Below, piece by piece: positions 20,804 to 31,182 of a DNA stretch of 64,000 nt. A program made the position numbers and the translations under genes. How positions within the stretch are numbered: position 1 is the first letter of the stretch; the number at the start of each line of letters is the position of its first letter. Source of the stretch: Psychromonas sp. SP041. Lineage in GTDB: Bacteria > Pseudomonadota > Gammaproteobacteria > Enterobacterales > Psychromonadaceae. The stretch spans positions 124,001 to 188,000 of the forward strand of contig NZ_CBRF02000002.1 of NCBI RefSeq assembly GCF_000470315.2, given 5' to 3'. Below the pieces are notes generated by a model that saw only the letters and a list, made by a program, of their open reading frames with translations, was not told the DNA's origin and searched no databases.

Positions 20804-22081
20804 GTGGCAAAGAAGATACAAGCTATTCGTGGTATGAACGATACCCTTCCTGAACAAACCCCAGTTTGGCAGAAACTAGAATCGTTAATTAGACAAACAG
20901 TCAGCAGTTACGGTTACTCTGAAATTCGTATGCCAATTGTAGAAAGCACGCATCTATTCAAACGTTCAATTGGTGAAGTGACTGATATCGTTGAAAAAGA
21001 AATGTACACTTTTGAAGATCGTAACGGTGACAGTTTAACCTTACGTCCAGAAGGGACTGCATCATGTGTACGAGCGGGTAATGAGCATGGTTTATTGTAT
21101 AACCAAGAACGCAGAATGTGGTACATCGGACCTATGTTCCGTCATGAGCGCCCACAAAAAGGCCGTTACCGTCAATTCCATCAAGTAGGAATTGAAACGT
21201 TTGGTATCGCAAGTGCAGATATCGATGCAGAAGTTATTTTACTTTCTGCTCGTTTATGGAAAGCGCTAGGCATTCAAGATCATGTTGAACTACAACTAAA
21301 CTCACTAGGCAGTAATGAAGAACGTAATGCTTATAAAGCGAAATTAGTTGAATTTTTACAATTGCATGAAGATAAGTTAGATGATGACAGTAAACGTCGT
21401 ATGTTAACTAATCCATTACGTGTGCTAGACAGTAAAAATGAAGCCGTTCAAACAATCTTAGAAGATGCGCCGAAACTATCTGATTATTTTGGTGACGAAA
21501 CAGCGGAACACTTTGCGAAAGTACAAGCATATTTAGATGCTGCTGGCGTTAAATACGTAATTAATGAACGTATTGTTCGTGGTTTAGATTACTACAACCG
21601 TACTGTATTTGAATGGGTTACATCGAGCTTAGGTTCACAAGGTACTATTTGTGCTGGTGGACGTTATGATGGCCTCGTTGAACAATTAGGCGGTAAAGCA
21701 ACACCAGCTGTTGGTTTTGCGATGGGCTTAGAGCGTATTATTTTAATGCTTGAAACATTAGAGCTGAATGATGACGTAAAAGGTGATGTTGATATTTATA
21801 GTATTTTAGTCGGTGAAGGTACGGATATCGCAGGATTCAAAGTATCTGAGTTGATTCGCGATCAACTACCACACTTAAAAATGATGCATCACTGTGGTGC
21901 GGGTAACTTTAAAAAGCAAATGAAACGCGCCGACAAAAGTGGTGCTTCAGTAGCCTTAATTATAGGTGAAAGTGAGTTAGAAAGTGGCTGCGTCACAATT
22001 AAAGACTTACACGGGAATTCAGAGCAACAAACCGTTGCAATTGACAGCTTAGTTAAGGTATTACCTACCTACTTTGCATAA
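20804..22081 (+). CDS. hisS: Histidyl-tRNA synthetase HisS
   Basis: Class II aminoacyl-tRNA synthetase that charges tRNA-His. Motif 2 is visible in [20 protein letters not shown] (split), the histidine-specific motif is [13 protein letters not shown], and motif 3 is [11 protein letters not shown]. The C-terminal anticodon-binding domain begins near residue 330. Translation appears to start at GTG 20804, with GGAA about 9 bases upstream. The length of 425 aa is usual. Confidence 0.97.
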   Translation: MAKKIQAIRGMNDTLPEQTPVWQKLESLIRQTVSSYGYSEIRMPIVESTHLFKRSIGEVTDIVEKEMYTFEDRNGDSLTLRPEGTASCVRAGNEHGLLYNQERRMWYIGPMFRHERPQKGRYRQFHQVGIETFGIASADIDAEVILLSARLWKALGIQDHVELQLNSLGSNEERNAYKAKLVEFLQLHEDKLDDDSKRRMLTNPLRVLDSKNEAVQTILEDAPKLSDYFGDETAEHFAKVQAYLDAAGVKYVINERIVRGLDYYNRTVFEWVTSSLGSQGTICAGGRYDGLVEQLGGKATPAVGFAMGLERIILMLETLELNDDVKGDVDIYSILVGEGTDIAGFKVSELIRDQLPHLKMMHHCGAGNFKKQMKRADKSGASVALIIGESELESGCVTIKDLHGNSEQQTVAIDSLVKVLPTYFA

Positions 22082-22119
22082 GCATATTCATCAAATGACA
22101 GATTAAGTAAGGAACACAC

Positions 22120-22800
22120 GTGGTTGATATTATTGAAGGTTATGAAACAGAAGAACAACAAGTTGATGCAATTAAAAAGTGGTGGAGCGACAATGGAACC
22201 ATGCTTGTCGTGGGTGCTGTTATTGGCTTAGCAGGTTTATGGGGATGGCGTTATTACGGTGAAACCGTGTCAACAAGCCAAGAGCAAGCATCAACTGAAT
22301 TTGCACAAGTATTAGTTAAATATGATGCAAAAGGTGAAGAACACAGCACCACAGAAATGCAAACTTTTATTGCTGATAATAAAGGTAATAGCTACGCAAC
22401 ATTAGCCGCTATGTTATTAGCTAAAGAAGCAGTTCAAGCAGGTGATTTTGCATTAGCGAAAACACAATTAACTGATTTATTAGCAAGTAATGAATATGCA
22501 CCATTAAATCCTGTTATAGAGCTACGTCTAGCGCGTGTCAATGCAGAACTAGGCGATTACGATGCTGCTTTGTCAACATTAAATAACATTACAGAAGAAG
22601 GCTTCTTAATAAAAGCTAACCAAAGTAAAGGCGCTGTTTACTTAAAACAAGGCAACATTGAATCTGCTCGTGCTTCATTCCAAGCTGCAGTTGATGCAAG
22701 TGAAGGTCGTGTTGACCCTATCTTACAATTACAGTTAGATGATCTAGCCGTTGCTAAAGTAGAAGTTGCTCCTGCTCCTAAGTTAGATGCAGCTCAATAA
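22120..22800 (+). CDS. yfgM: Ancillary SecYEG translocon subunit YfgM
   Basis: Inner membrane protein with a cytoplasmic N-terminus, one transmembrane helix (about residues 27-46) and a periplasmic TPR domain (about 60-210). In E. coli it binds SecYEG and PpiD and influences the RcsB regulator. The N-terminal segment EGYETEEQQVDAIKKWWSDN is characteristic. The start codon is GTG, preceded by AAGGAA. It lies between hisS and bamB, the conserved order. Confidence 0.93.
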   Translation: MVDIIEGYETEEQQVDAIKKWWSDNGTMLVVGAVIGLAGLWGWRYYGETVSTSQEQASTEFAQVLVKYDAKGEEHSTTEMQTFIADNKGNSYATLAAMLLAKEAVQAGDFALAKTQLTDLLASNEYAPLNPVIELRLARVNAELGDYDAALSTLNNITEEGFLIKANQSKGAVYLKQGNIESARASFQAAVDASEGRVDPILQLQLDDLAVAKVEVAPAPKLDAAQ

Positions 22801-22814
22801 ACTGAGATAATATA

Positions 22815-24014
22815 ATGATTAAATGGATTAAAAATATAACTGTCATTGCTAGCAGCGCTTTAATCTTAAGTGGTTGTTCTATTTTCAGCAGTGAAGAAGA
22901 CGTTGTTAAAATGGCTGAATTACCAGAGTTTCAAGCAACGTACAAACCTGTTATCACATGGTCAACAAGTATTGGTAGTGGTGTGGACAAGTATTACTCA
23001 CAACTTCAACCTGCTGTTGATGAAAAAGCGGTTTATGTTGCTGCCCGTGATGGAGAAGTGAAAGCTATTTCTGTTAAAAAGGGTAAAAAACTATGGTCAA
23101 TTGATCTAGACGACCATGAACTTAACATTGCGAATCGTTCTGCTCGTTTATCTGGCGGCATTGGTTTAGGGGCTGATACCCTTTATATCGGTACTGAAAA
23201 TGCGCAAGTTTTTGCATTAAATGCAGAAAATGGCGATATTAAATGGGTAAGTCAAGTCACTGGTGAGGTGATTGCTCAACCTGTTTACGACAATGGTTTT
23301 GTTGTTATCCATACATCACGTGGTGACCTAATCGCGTTAGATAGCAGCACAGGTGAAGAAGTTTGGACGTTAGCAAACGCACAACCAAAATTAACATTAC
23401 GCGGCAGTGCAACACCAAGTGTGTCACAAGGCGGTGTTATTTACGGTCGAGCTGATGGTTATGTCTCTGCTGCTTTATTAGAATCTGGTCAACCGTTATG
23501 GCAGATCCCTGTTGCAAGACCTTATGGTGCAACAGAGTTGGATCGTTTAGCTGATGCTGATATGAAACCCGTTGTTGTCAATGGTATCGTTTACGCACTC
23601 GCTTACAATGGTAATTTAGTGGCGATAGACTTACTGAAAGGTGAGCAACTATGGTCTAAAAAATACGCGGGCTACAACGATATTAGCGTGTCAGGACGTG
23701 ATATTTTCTTAACTGATTATCGTGGTTATGTCTTTGCGGTAAACCGTAATGATGGTGAACAGCGTTGGGTTAATAAAGAGTTAGCTTACCGTAATGTAAC
23801 CGGTGTGACTGTTGCAAACGACTTCGTCGTTGTGGGTGATGCAGAAGGTTACCTACATTGGATTGACCGTGAAACAGGGCAATTTGTTGCACAACAGGAT
23901 CTAGACTCTGATGGTTTATATATTGAACCTATTGCAACCTCTACTCACCTTTATTTACAAACACGCAGTGGTGATTTAATTGCCATTGAAAAACCGATAT
24001 TAAATGTAGAATAA
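22815..24014 (+). CDS. bamB: Outer membrane assembly lipoprotein BamB
   Basis: Eight-bladed beta-propeller lipoprotein of the BAM complex that inserts outer membrane proteins. The signal peptide ends in the lipobox LILSGC (Cys near residue 21), followed by PQQ-type repeats, for example AVYVAARDGEVKAI, LYIGTENAQVFALNA and LVAIDLLKGEQLW. At 399 aa it is the usual size. It is 14 bases after yfgM. Confidence 0.96.
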   Translation: MIKWIKNITVIASSALILSGCSIFSSEEDVVKMAELPEFQATYKPVITWSTSIGSGVDKYYSQLQPAVDEKAVYVAARDGEVKAISVKKGKKLWSIDLDDHELNIANRSARLSGGIGLGADTLYIGTENAQVFALNAENGDIKWVSQVTGEVIAQPVYDNGFVVIHTSRGDLIALDSSTGEEVWTLANAQPKLTLRGSATPSVSQGGVIYGRADGYVSAALLESGQPLWQIPVARPYGATELDRLADADMKPVVVNGIVYALAYNGNLVAIDLLKGEQLWSKKYAGYNDISVSGRDIFLTDYRGYVFAVNRNDGEQRWVNKELAYRNVTGVTVANDFVVVGDAEGYLHWIDRETGQFVAQQDLDSDGLYIEPIATSTHLYLQTRSGDLIAIEKPILNVE

Positions 24015-24040
24015 TTTAATACGTTTTTACGCTATACTGT

Positions 24041-24068
24041 AGCCCCTTGCTGTGCATGGGGCTTTTTT
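24041..24068 (+). terminator. Terminator between bamB and der
   Basis: AGCCCC (24041-24046) and GGGGCT (24058-24063) enclose an 11-base loop and are followed by a T run. A fraction of transcripts may read through into der, which has an AAGGA site of its own. Confidence 0.75.
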
Positions 24069-24092
24069 AGTTTTAAAGGATATACAAAATAT

Positions 24093-25568
24093 ATGTTACC
24101 AGTCATTGCTTTAGTAGGTCGCCCTAATGTAGGTAAATCTACTCTTTTCAATCGTTTAACTCGCACCCGAGATGCGATCGTTGCCGATTTTCCCGGTTTA
24201 ACGCGTGACCGTAAATATGGTCAAGCCAAAGTTGAAGAACTTGAATTTATCGTTATTGATACCGGTGGTATTGAAGGTGATGAAAAAGGCATTGATGCAT
24301 TAATGGCTGAGCAATCATTGATTGCAATAGAAGAAGCCGATGCGGTGCTATTTTTAGTTGATGCGCGTGCTGGATTAACAGTTGCAGATGAAGCTATTGC
24401 ATCGCATTTACGCAAGCAAAACAAAAAAGTAATGGTCGTTGCCAACAAAACGGATGGCATTGATGCTGACTCAATGTGCGGTGAGTTTTATGCACTTGCG
24501 CTAGGTGAAGTTTTCCATATAGCTGCTGCTCACGGTAAAGGTGTGCGTCAAATGATTGATGCGGCACTAGAAGAATTCCAAGAAGAAAACCCTGTTACAG
24601 ACGAAGTGGACGAATATGAATTCGCACTAGATCATGATGATGAAGACGAAGATAAAATCGCACAAGAGCAAGCGCGTTTAGCAGCTTTACCGATTAAACT
24701 TGCACTTATTGGTCGTCCGAACGTAGGTAAATCAACACTGACAAACCGTATTTTAGGTGAAGAGCGTGTACTTGTATTTGATATGCCAGGCACGACACGT
24801 GACAGTGTTTATATTCCAATGGAACGTGATGGTCGTGAATATATTTTAATTGATACAGCCGGTGTTCGTAAACGTAAAAAAGTAAATGAAACGGTTGAGA
24901 AATTCTCAGTAATCAAAACGTTAAAAGCGATTGAAGATTCAAACGTGGTGTTATTAATTATTGATGCACGCGATGGTATTGCAGATCAAGACTTAAGCTT
25001 ACTAGGTTATACCCTAAACTCAGGACGTTCATTGGTTATTGCGGTGAACAAATGGGATGGCATGACTGAGTATGATAAAGAACGTGTTAAAACAGAGTTG
25101 GATCGCCGTTTAGGCTTTATCGATTTTGCAAAAATTCACTTTATCTCGGCATTACACGGTACAGGTGTTGGTCATTTATTTGAATCAGTAGATGAAGCTT
25201 ACACCTCATCAACTAAACGTATCTCAACAGCAATGTTGACGCGTATTATGGGGATGGCGACAGATGACCATGAGCCACCAATGGTTGGCGCTCGTCGTGT
25301 GAAATTACGTTATGCACATGCGGGTGGTTACAATCCACCATTAATCGTTATTCACGGTAATCAAGTTAAAAAATTAGCGGATTCTTATAAACGTTACTTA
25401 ATGAACTACTTCCGTCGTACATTAGAGATCATGGGGACGCCGATTCGCATCGAATTTAGAGAAGGTACTAACCCATTTGAAGGACGTCGTAACAAATTAA
25501 CGCCGCATCAAATGTATAAACGCCAACGTTTACTGCGTAACTACGCTAATAGTAAAAACAAAAAGTAA
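24093..25568 (+). CDS. der: Ribosome assembly GTPase Der (EngA)
   Basis: Essential GTPase with two tandem G domains that helps mature the 50S subunit. Each has its own P-loop: [14 protein letters not shown] near residue 8 and [14 protein letters not shown] near 210, joined by an acidic linker (about 165-200). A C-terminal KH-like domain ends with [14 protein letters not shown]-type residues. Length 491 aa is normal. The gene is one base away from the yfgJ-like gene. Confidence 0.97.
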   Translation: MLPVIALVGRPNVGKSTLFNRLTRTRDAIVADFPGLTRDRKYGQAKVEELEFIVIDTGGIEGDEKGIDALMAEQSLIAIEEADAVLFLVDARAGLTVADEAIASHLRKQNKKVMVVANKTDGIDADSMCGEFYALALGEVFHIAAAHGKGVRQMIDAALEEFQEENPVTDEVDEYEFALDHDDEDEDKIAQEQARLAALPIKLALIGRPNVGKSTLTNRILGEERVLVFDMPGTTRDSVYIPMERDGREYILIDTAGVRKRKKVNETVEKFSVIKTLKAIEDSNVVLLIIDARDGIADQDLSLLGYTLNSGRSLVIAVNKWDGMTEYDKERVKTELDRRLGFIDFAKIHFISALHGTGVGHLFESVDEAYTSSTKRISTAMLTRIMGMATDDHEPPMVGARRVKLRYAHAGGYNPPLIVIHGNQVKKLADSYKRYLMNYFRRTLEIMGTPIRIEFREGTNPFEGRRNKLTPHQMYKRQRLLRNYANSKNKK

Positions 25569-25569
25569 T

Positions 25570-25818
25570 ATGCAATTGTTTTGCACTGATTGCCAATCAG
25601 AATTACAACGCAGTGGGGAATTAAAACGCCACTGTGTTAATTGTAATAGTGATTTCATTGTTCATGTTGATTGTGCTGAGTGCCATCAGCCATTACAGCG
25701 CTTAAAAGCGTGCGGAGCAGTGAGTTTTTGGTGTGAGAAGTGTAATGAGTTAAAAAGTAAATCTACGGCTGTTTATCGGCTTGTTAAGCAAGATGCTAGC
25801 AAGCAGTATGCTAGGTAG
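25570..25818 (+). CDS. yfgJ: YfgJ-like zinc-ribbon protein
   Basis: An 82-aa protein with repeated CxxC pairs (CTDC, CVNC, CAEC and CEKC) that indicate a double zinc ribbon of the DUF1407 type. It starts one base after the der stop, the same position as yfgJ in E. coli, so the two are probably cotranslated. The function is unknown. Confidence 0.85.
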   Translation: MQLFCTDCQSELQRSGELKRHCVNCNSDFIVHVDCAECHQPLQRLKACGAVSFWCEKCNELKSKSTAVYRLVKQDASKQYAR

Positions 25819-25852
25819 TATTTTAACGGATTTATAAAGTTATTATTGATGT

Positions 25853-25883
25853 AAAAAAGGAGTGATTTATCACTCCTTTTTTG
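25853..25883. terminator. Bidirectional terminator between yfgJ and dolP
   Basis: AAAAAGGAGTG and CACTCCTTTTT pair around a short loop, with T on both strands' 3' sides. It serves the convergent der-yfgJ (plus) and lpoA-yraN-diaA-dolP (minus) operons. Confidence 0.88.
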
Positions 25884-25957
25884 TGCCTTGCTTATACGTG
25901 TTTTTAATACTTAACTGGTATATTTTTAACGAAATAAGCTGATGAGGTAATATTGGT

Positions 25958-26551
25958 TTATGAACCTGTTGTTTTGACTGGTGTGATTTCAAAGACTCTG
26001 ATCACTTGTTGAACACCTTCAACATTACTCGTCACTTCGGTCGCAAAATCAGACATTTCTTGTGTCACTTGACCAATTAAAAACACTTCGCCATTTTCAG
26101 TCACTACTTTAATCTTTAAAGGATTAATTTTGTCATGACTCGTTAATTGGCTTTTTACTTTTGTCGTTAACCAACTATCTTTCGTCTTTTGTACAAGTCC
26201 AATCGGTTTACTAACACGTAATTGATTATAAACACCCACAACACCAGGCACATTATTTAACTCGTTTTCAATGATGTTACTATTTGCTTGCGTATCGACT
26301 TGGCCGATCAACAACAAATAACTATTGTTTGAAATAATATTAATGCGGATATTGTCGTTATAAGCTTTTGAGGCGATGACTGCATCAATTGCCTTTTCAG
26401 ATAAATCATCATCTTTCACTAATTGTGAAATACTACGTTCATCACTGCTCACTGCTACTGCAGTACCCGCAGCTACAATTAAACCACCGGCACAACCTTG
26501 CAGCATAAAAACAGATAATAAAACGGAAAATACATAAGGCTTCAATGTCAT
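25958..26551 (-). CDS. dolP: BON-domain outer membrane lipoprotein DolP (YraP)
   Basis: Lipoprotein that supports outer membrane integrity and BAM function at division sites in E. coli. The signal peptide ends in the lipobox MLQGC (Cys20), and two BON domains follow (about residues 45-115 and 120-190), with the typical GQV turns (LLIGQVDTQ, FLIGQVTQE). At 197 aa it matches the family. It is the last gene of the lpoA-yraN-diaA-dolP operon, 8 bases after diaA. Confidence 0.93.
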   Translation of the reverse strand: MTLKPYVFSVLLSVFMLQGCAGGLIVAAGTAVAVSSDERSISQLVKDDDLSEKAIDAVIASKAYNDNIRINIISNNSYLLLIGQVDTQANSNIIENELNNVPGVVGVYNQLRVSKPIGLVQKTKDSWLTTKVKSQLTSHDKINPLKIKVVTENGEVFLIGQVTQEMSDFATEVTSNVEGVQQVIRVFEITPVKTTGS

Positions 26552-26559
26552 AATTTATC

Positions 26560-27147
26560 CTAATATTGTGGAAATAGTTGTTGGTCGATCAGATCACTTA
26601 AGCAGTTTACTACTAACATGTGAATCTCTTCAATTCGTGCACCTTTATCACTTGGCGCTCTAATTTCAATATCATCTGCACCTAATAAACCTGCAATCTC
26701 ACCACCATCAACACCGGTCATCGCAATAATTTGTATATTCTTACTTAATGCGGTCTCTACTGCTTTGACCATATTACGGCTATTACCACCGTGGCTGATT
26801 GTAATTAACACATCACCCGGTTGTGCTAATGCTGAAATCTGACGTGCATATATTTGGTCAAAATGGCTGTCACTGGCAATCGCAGACACTAATGATGAAT
26901 CAGACGTAATTGCGATGGCGGGCAAAGCAGGGCGGTCTGTTTCATATTTATTCAGTAAATGAGAAGCGAATATCTGTGCGAGTCCCGCAGCGCCGCCATT
27001 ACCGCAAATAAGCAGCTTATGACCATTGATTAAACACTCTTTAAGTAATAGAGCCGCTGCTTCTATTTGCTCTGGTAGGGCTTCTGCTGCAACAATCTTA
27101 GTTTGAATGCTCTCTGCAAAGTGAGCTTGAATTTTTTCATTAATCAT
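26560..27147 (-). CDS. diaA: DnaA initiator-associating protein DiaA (SIS domain)
   Basis: SIS-fold protein related to phosphoheptose isomerase GmhA. In E. coli DiaA tetramers bind DnaA and stimulate initiation at oriC. The fold is seen in LLICGNGGAAGLAQIFASHL and VLITISHGGNSRNM. I placed the start at the ATG 27147 (MINEKIQAHFAES), giving 195 aa like E. coli DiaA (196); a 12-residue upstream extension would overlap yraN. Operon context, not sequence alone, separates it from GmhA. Confidence 0.9.
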   Translation of the reverse strand: MINEKIQAHFAESIQTKIVAAEALPEQIEAAALLLKECLINGHKLLICGNGGAAGLAQIFASHLLNKYETDRPALPAIAITSDSSLVSAIASDSHFDQIYARQISALAQPGDVLITISHGGNSRNMVKAVETALSKNIQIIAMTGVDGGEIAGLLGADDIEIRAPSDKGARIEEIHMLVVNCLSDLIDQQLFPQY

Positions 27148-27155
27148 GTGACTTG

Positions 27156-27524
27156 TTACTCTTGAAATGCATCTTGTATCCATTGTGGCTGTGTTGTTTT
27201 TTCGCTGATAGCAACGACATCAAAACGACAATAAGGCTCATTATCTAATTGCGATAAATAATGTTTTGCCGTTTTAATTAATTTCTTTTGTTTCTGTAGT
27301 GTAACCGATGCTGTTGCACCACCATAGTCTTGATTCTTGCGGTATCTTACTTCAATAAACACTAAAGTGTCATCATCTGACATGATTAAATCTATTTCAC
27401 CAAATCGACAATAAAAATTTTGACAGACAAGCAACAAACCTTGCGCCTTTAAAAACGCTAAAGCTTGTTGCTCATATTGAACACCAATAGAGTTACTGGC
27501 TTGAAATAGGCGAGGTAGCTTCAA
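27156..27524 (-). CDS. yraN: YraN family (UPF0102) nuclease-fold protein
   Basis: A 122-aa protein with the UPF0102 endonuclease-like core: EQQALAFLKAQGL, CRFGEIDLIM, LVFIEVRYR and RFDVVAI. The E-D-ExK-like residues suggest a restriction-endonuclease fold, but no activity is established for the family. Its 5' end overlaps the 3' end of lpoA by 32 bases, and diaA starts 8 bases after its stop, a tight operon. Confidence 0.9.
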   Translation of the reverse strand: MKLPRLFQASNSIGVQYEQQALAFLKAQGLLLVCQNFYCRFGEIDLIMSDDDTLVFIEVRYRKNQDYGGATASVTLQKQKKLIKTAKHYLSQLDNEPYCRFDVVAISEKTTQPQWIQDAFQE

Positions 27525-29538
27525 CTAAATTACCATCCTGAAACGTTGCCCAACTTAACTTACTTTTAATCGTATTGCGTGCATCTAATGTTATTTCGCC
27601 CACTAATCCTTGGTATGTATGACCTTCAATCACTTCTAGTAGTTTTAATTGTTCAATTAAGCTGTAGCTGTCATTACCTAATGCAAATAAGCGTAAAGTA
27701 CTAAGGCGCTGTCTTGGCCATACCGACTGCACTTTTTCATTCATTTTCATTTTATCTTCCATTAAAAAAGCAACATCAGAGAAAGTAATACCTGTTAACT
27801 CTTTATCTTGACTATTAGTGAAGTCTTTCACATGGCTACGTGAGCTTGCATATAAAGGGATTTCTTTTGCATACGGGCTGAGAGCGACCGACATAAACGG
27901 TTTAATGAACATTAGCTGCTTACGTTTACTGATGATGTAAATTGAATCAACATCGCCTCGACTTCTCACTTCTGACTCTAGTTTTCTACCTAAAATTGTT
28001 TGCATTTGACTGTTACGCTCGTTGCTTTTGTTCGTTTGTAATGCATTAGCAAGGAACTTTGCATAGTCTGTCTTTTTAGAGAAAAAATGCGTTTCAGCAG
28101 GGTACAGTTCAAAACCATTACCTGATGCCTGTTGAGAACGACTTAATTCTTTCCAACGAGCTTCAAAAGCGGCTGAGGTTCTACGGCCAAAGTCTGAATT
28201 TGGTGCAAATAATAAAGGTTTTTTATGTTTATCTTGGAAAATCATTTCAGCGGCTTGTTCCGCTTCACCTTCAGGTGAAAGTGGGAAAGCATAATGAATC
28301 GATGACGTTGCACTACCATCTTCAGTAGGGAAACTATTTAATGCAAGTACTGGAATATCTTTAACCAACGGTAATAGCGCTTTTAGATTCGGTTTCAATA
28401 AAGGACCAATTACAAAGTCGATACTTTGGCTATGCAATTGAGTTGCAATTTCTTGCATCGACATTGTATTCGTATCAAGGAATAAAATATGAGGAGGAGC
28501 AGTAGTAAAGCCTCTATTAATTACTCTGTTATTAGACGAAGAGTTATCTTCTTGTACGTCACCCTCAATCGTAATCACACTTGAATTGTTTACGCCATTT
28601 GCCTGCTCTGCCTGTGACTGTTTTTGGGCTTCAGCTTGGTTATAAAACGCATAGCTAATACCGTATTGTATTGCTTGGGCTGGTTTCTTGAATCGACCTG
28701 TTAAAGGTAATAACACCGCAATTTTAGAAGGTTGGTATGGTGTAGCTTCTTCAAGGTTAAGTAATTGCGACGGCATAAACGCTAATGCAAGGTGAGTTGG
28801 ATAAAGCAGTTTCCAAGCATCAACACCCCGTATTAACTGGTTAGTACGTAATTGATAACGGTGATAAACACTCGCTAATGCATACCAGCCTTGTTTGAAA
28901 CTATCACTCTCAGTTGTTGATGATATTTTATCGACGCCATTTAAAACATCAGTATCTAACATGTTCAACTGGGTTAATAGCAAATCATTATATTGTTGTT
29001 TCTGATCATTATTTTTTAATACAGGTGCTAATAAAAACAATGTATCCACAGCTGCTTGATGTTCTTTATTGCGTACATGCAGATCTATTTTTAACTTTAA
29101 ATAATGTAATTTAGCTTCTTTTGAAAGCACACTTATATCAATGCTTTTAACAGAAACTATTGCTTTACCTAATTGGTTTTGTGCATATTGGTTATCAGCT
29201 ATCAATAAAATGAGGTGATTTTTTTGTTGAGTATTTAACGTTTTATTTTGTAAGTACTCAATCACTGAATCAGCTAATACATACTTACTTTCCTTAGTCA
29301 GTGCTTGTACTGCAGCTAATTGCCATTCAGTATTTTTAGGCTCTTTCTCTAATTCAGCTTTTTGTAATAAATATTCAGCTGTTTCGTAAAAATCAGTAAA
29401 AAGAGTCGGTGCATTTTTTTTATCTTGTCCCAATCCAGAACAAGCGGAAATGAGTAAAATACTCAACGCCATAAAAGAAAAATGTACAGCACGTTTAGAT
29501 ATATTTGCAATGGTCAATTTTTTGTCCTTTTTAATCAA
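27493..29538 (-). CDS. lpoA: Penicillin-binding protein activator lipoprotein LpoA
   Basis: Outer membrane lipoprotein that activates PBP1a from outside the peptidoglycan layer. The lipobox ILLISAC is near residue 33, the N-terminal half is TPR-like helical, and the C-terminal half (about 265-680) resembles a periplasmic-binding fold, with KIAVLLPLTGRFKKPAQAIQ and DFVIGPLLKPNL. At 681 aa it is full length. It is divergent from rsmI, the arrangement seen in E. coli (yraM/yraL). Confidence 0.94.
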   Translation of the reverse strand: MIKKDKKLTIANISKRAVHFSFMALSILLISACSGLGQDKKNAPTLFTDFYETAEYLLQKAELEKEPKNTEWQLAAVQALTKESKYVLADSVIEYLQNKTLNTQQKNHLILLIADNQYAQNQLGKAIVSVKSIDISVLSKEAKLHYLKLKIDLHVRNKEHQAAVDTLFLLAPVLKNNDQKQQYNDLLLTQLNMLDTDVLNGVDKISSTTESDSFKQGWYALASVYHRYQLRTNQLIRGVDAWKLLYPTHLALAFMPSQLLNLEEATPYQPSKIAVLLPLTGRFKKPAQAIQYGISYAFYNQAEAQKQSQAEQANGVNNSSVITIEGDVQEDNSSSNNRVINRGFTTAPPHILFLDTNTMSMQEIATQLHSQSIDFVIGPLLKPNLKALLPLVKDIPVLALNSFPTEDGSATSSIHYAFPLSPEGEAEQAAEMIFQDKHKKPLLFAPNSDFGRRTSAAFEARWKELSRSQQASGNGFELYPAETHFFSKKTDYAKFLANALQTNKSNERNSQMQTILGRKLESEVRSRGDVDSIYIISKRKQLMFIKPFMSVALSPYAKEIPLYASSRSHVKDFTNSQDKELTGITFSDVAFLMEDKMKMNEKVQSVWPRQRLSTLRLFALGNDSYSLIEQLKLLEVIEGHTYQGLVGEITLDARNTIKSKLSWATFQDGNLVEATSPISSQ

Positions 29539-29636
29539 ACTAATTCAAGATAAGTTTTCAGATAGGTATCAAGATGCCTATAGTGTAATATTGCAGACCT
29601 AGTTAAACAATCCTTAACACTTTAATAGAGTCAAAT

Positions 29637-30497
29637 ATGTCTGAAAAAAATCAATTAAATAACGAAGTAAGTGCAAAATTGTATATTGTCGCCACTCCTT
29701 TGGGCAATATCGGTGATATTACTTACCGTGCCGTCGAAATATTAAAAAACGTCGATTTAATTGCAGCAGAAGATACTCGCCATAGTGGTAAATTATTAAG
29801 CTACTACCAAATAAGTAAACCAACTTTCCCACTTCATGACCATAACGAGCGTCAACGTGGTAGCGTATTGATTGAAAAAATCAAAGCTGGGCAATCCGTT
29901 GCACTGATCTCAGACGCGGGAACACCATTAATTAGTGATCCCGGTTATCATTTAGTCAATGAATGCCGTGAAGCTGGTGTTGATGTTGTCCCTGTACCAG
30001 GTGCTTGCGCAGCAATTACCGCACTTTCAGCTGCTGGTTTACCATCAGACCGCTTTTCTTTCGAAGGGTTCTTACCAGTGAAAGAAAAAGCCAAAACAGA
30101 GAAATTAACAGCATTAGCGGAAGAGACACAAACTATGATTTTTTATGAATCTCCTCGCCGCATGCAGGATACAGTAAAACATATAATAAATATCATGGGA
30201 GCTGAAAGAAAATTAGTGGTTGCGCGTGAATTAACCAAATTATTTGAATCTTTTTACGTCTTACCAGCAGGCGAAATGTTGAAATGGCTAGAACAAGACA
30301 CAAATCATTGCCGAGGTGAGTTTGTATTAATGGTCGCGGGCGCAGCTAAAAACCAAGATGCATTATCAGTAGAAGCGATTAAAACGCTGACATTATTGAA
30401 AAAAGAATTGCCCCTTAAGAAAGCGGCAGCGATTACTGCTGAAATACACCACCTTAAGAAAAACGATTTATATAAATGGGGATTAGAGAACTTATAA
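29637..30497 (+). CDS. rsmI: 16S rRNA 2'-O-ribose C1402 methyltransferase RsmI
   Basis: SAM-dependent tetrapyrrole-methylase-fold enzyme that methylates the ribose of C1402 in 16S rRNA. Signatures: LYIVATPLGNIGDIT at the N-terminus, AAEDTRHSGKLL, ALISDAGTPLISDPGY and PVPGACAAITALSAAG. Length 286 aa is normal. It is divergent from lpoA and immediately upstream of rnpB. Confidence 0.97.
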   Translation: MSEKNQLNNEVSAKLYIVATPLGNIGDITYRAVEILKNVDLIAAEDTRHSGKLLSYYQISKPTFPLHDHNERQRGSVLIEKIKAGQSVALISDAGTPLISDPGYHLVNECREAGVDVVPVPGACAAITALSAAGLPSDRFSFEGFLPVKEKAKTEKLTALAEETQTMIFYESPRRMQDTVKHIINIMGAERKLVVARELTKLFESFYVLPAGEMLKWLEQDTNHCRGEFVLMVAGAAKNQDALSVEAIKTLTLLKKELPLKKAAAITAEIHHLKKNDLYKWGLENL

Positions 30498-30524
30498 TTC
30501 TTTTCTCGTATCACTTCAAAGCGC

Positions 30525-30552
30525 TTGTTATCTATAACGGTTTCCGTATAAT
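30525..30552 (+). promoter_or_regulatory. Promoter of rnpB
   Basis: TTGTTA (30525-30530), a 16-base spacer and a perfect TATAAT (30547-30552) end 7 bases before the inferred RNase P RNA 5' end. A GC-rich CGCCGCG follows the -10 box, as in the stringently controlled E. coli rnpB promoter. Confidence 0.75.
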
Positions 30553-30559
30553 TCGCCGC

Positions 30560-30934
<375 letters not shown>

Positions 30935-30938
30935 TTCT

Positions 30939-30977
30939 AGCCCCTGTTTATTTTATTATAGACAGGGGCTTTTTCAT
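30939..30977 (+). terminator. Terminator of rnpB
   Basis: AGCCCCTGT pairs with ACAGGGGCT around an AT-rich loop, followed by TTTTTC. It starts just after the mature 3' end. Confidence 0.9.
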
Positions 30978-31012
30978 TTTTAGGTTTTCAGTTTAATATT
31001 TAAATCACTTGG

Positions 31013-31131
31013 TGATTGCAGGGCATTACAGAAGTACGCGAATGAAGATATACGGCAGAGGCTAGTTTATCCGGAACTCCAACCATTCTAGTTCCTAGTT
31101 TATGCGAATAAGCTAAGGGCTTTTTCATTTT
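31013..31131 (+). repeat. Decayed tandem copy of the rnpB 3' end and terminator
   Basis: Three blocks of rnpB recur in order downstream: TGATTGCAGG (30871 and 31013), AACTCCAACCATTCTAG (30924 and 31075, 17 bp identical) and GGGCTTTTTCATTTT (30966 and 31117). The offset is 142-151 bp. The parts between have drifted. The second hairpin (about 31089-31120) is weaker and contains mismatches but keeps its T run, so it can be a back-up terminator. It cannot form a functional RNase P RNA. E. coli rnpB is also followed by repeats that contain its 3' end and terminator. Confidence 0.8.
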
Positions 31132-31182
31132 AAGCTCTTAAAAAATAATGATTAAAAGTTTTGGATAGTTTATAGCAAAATA

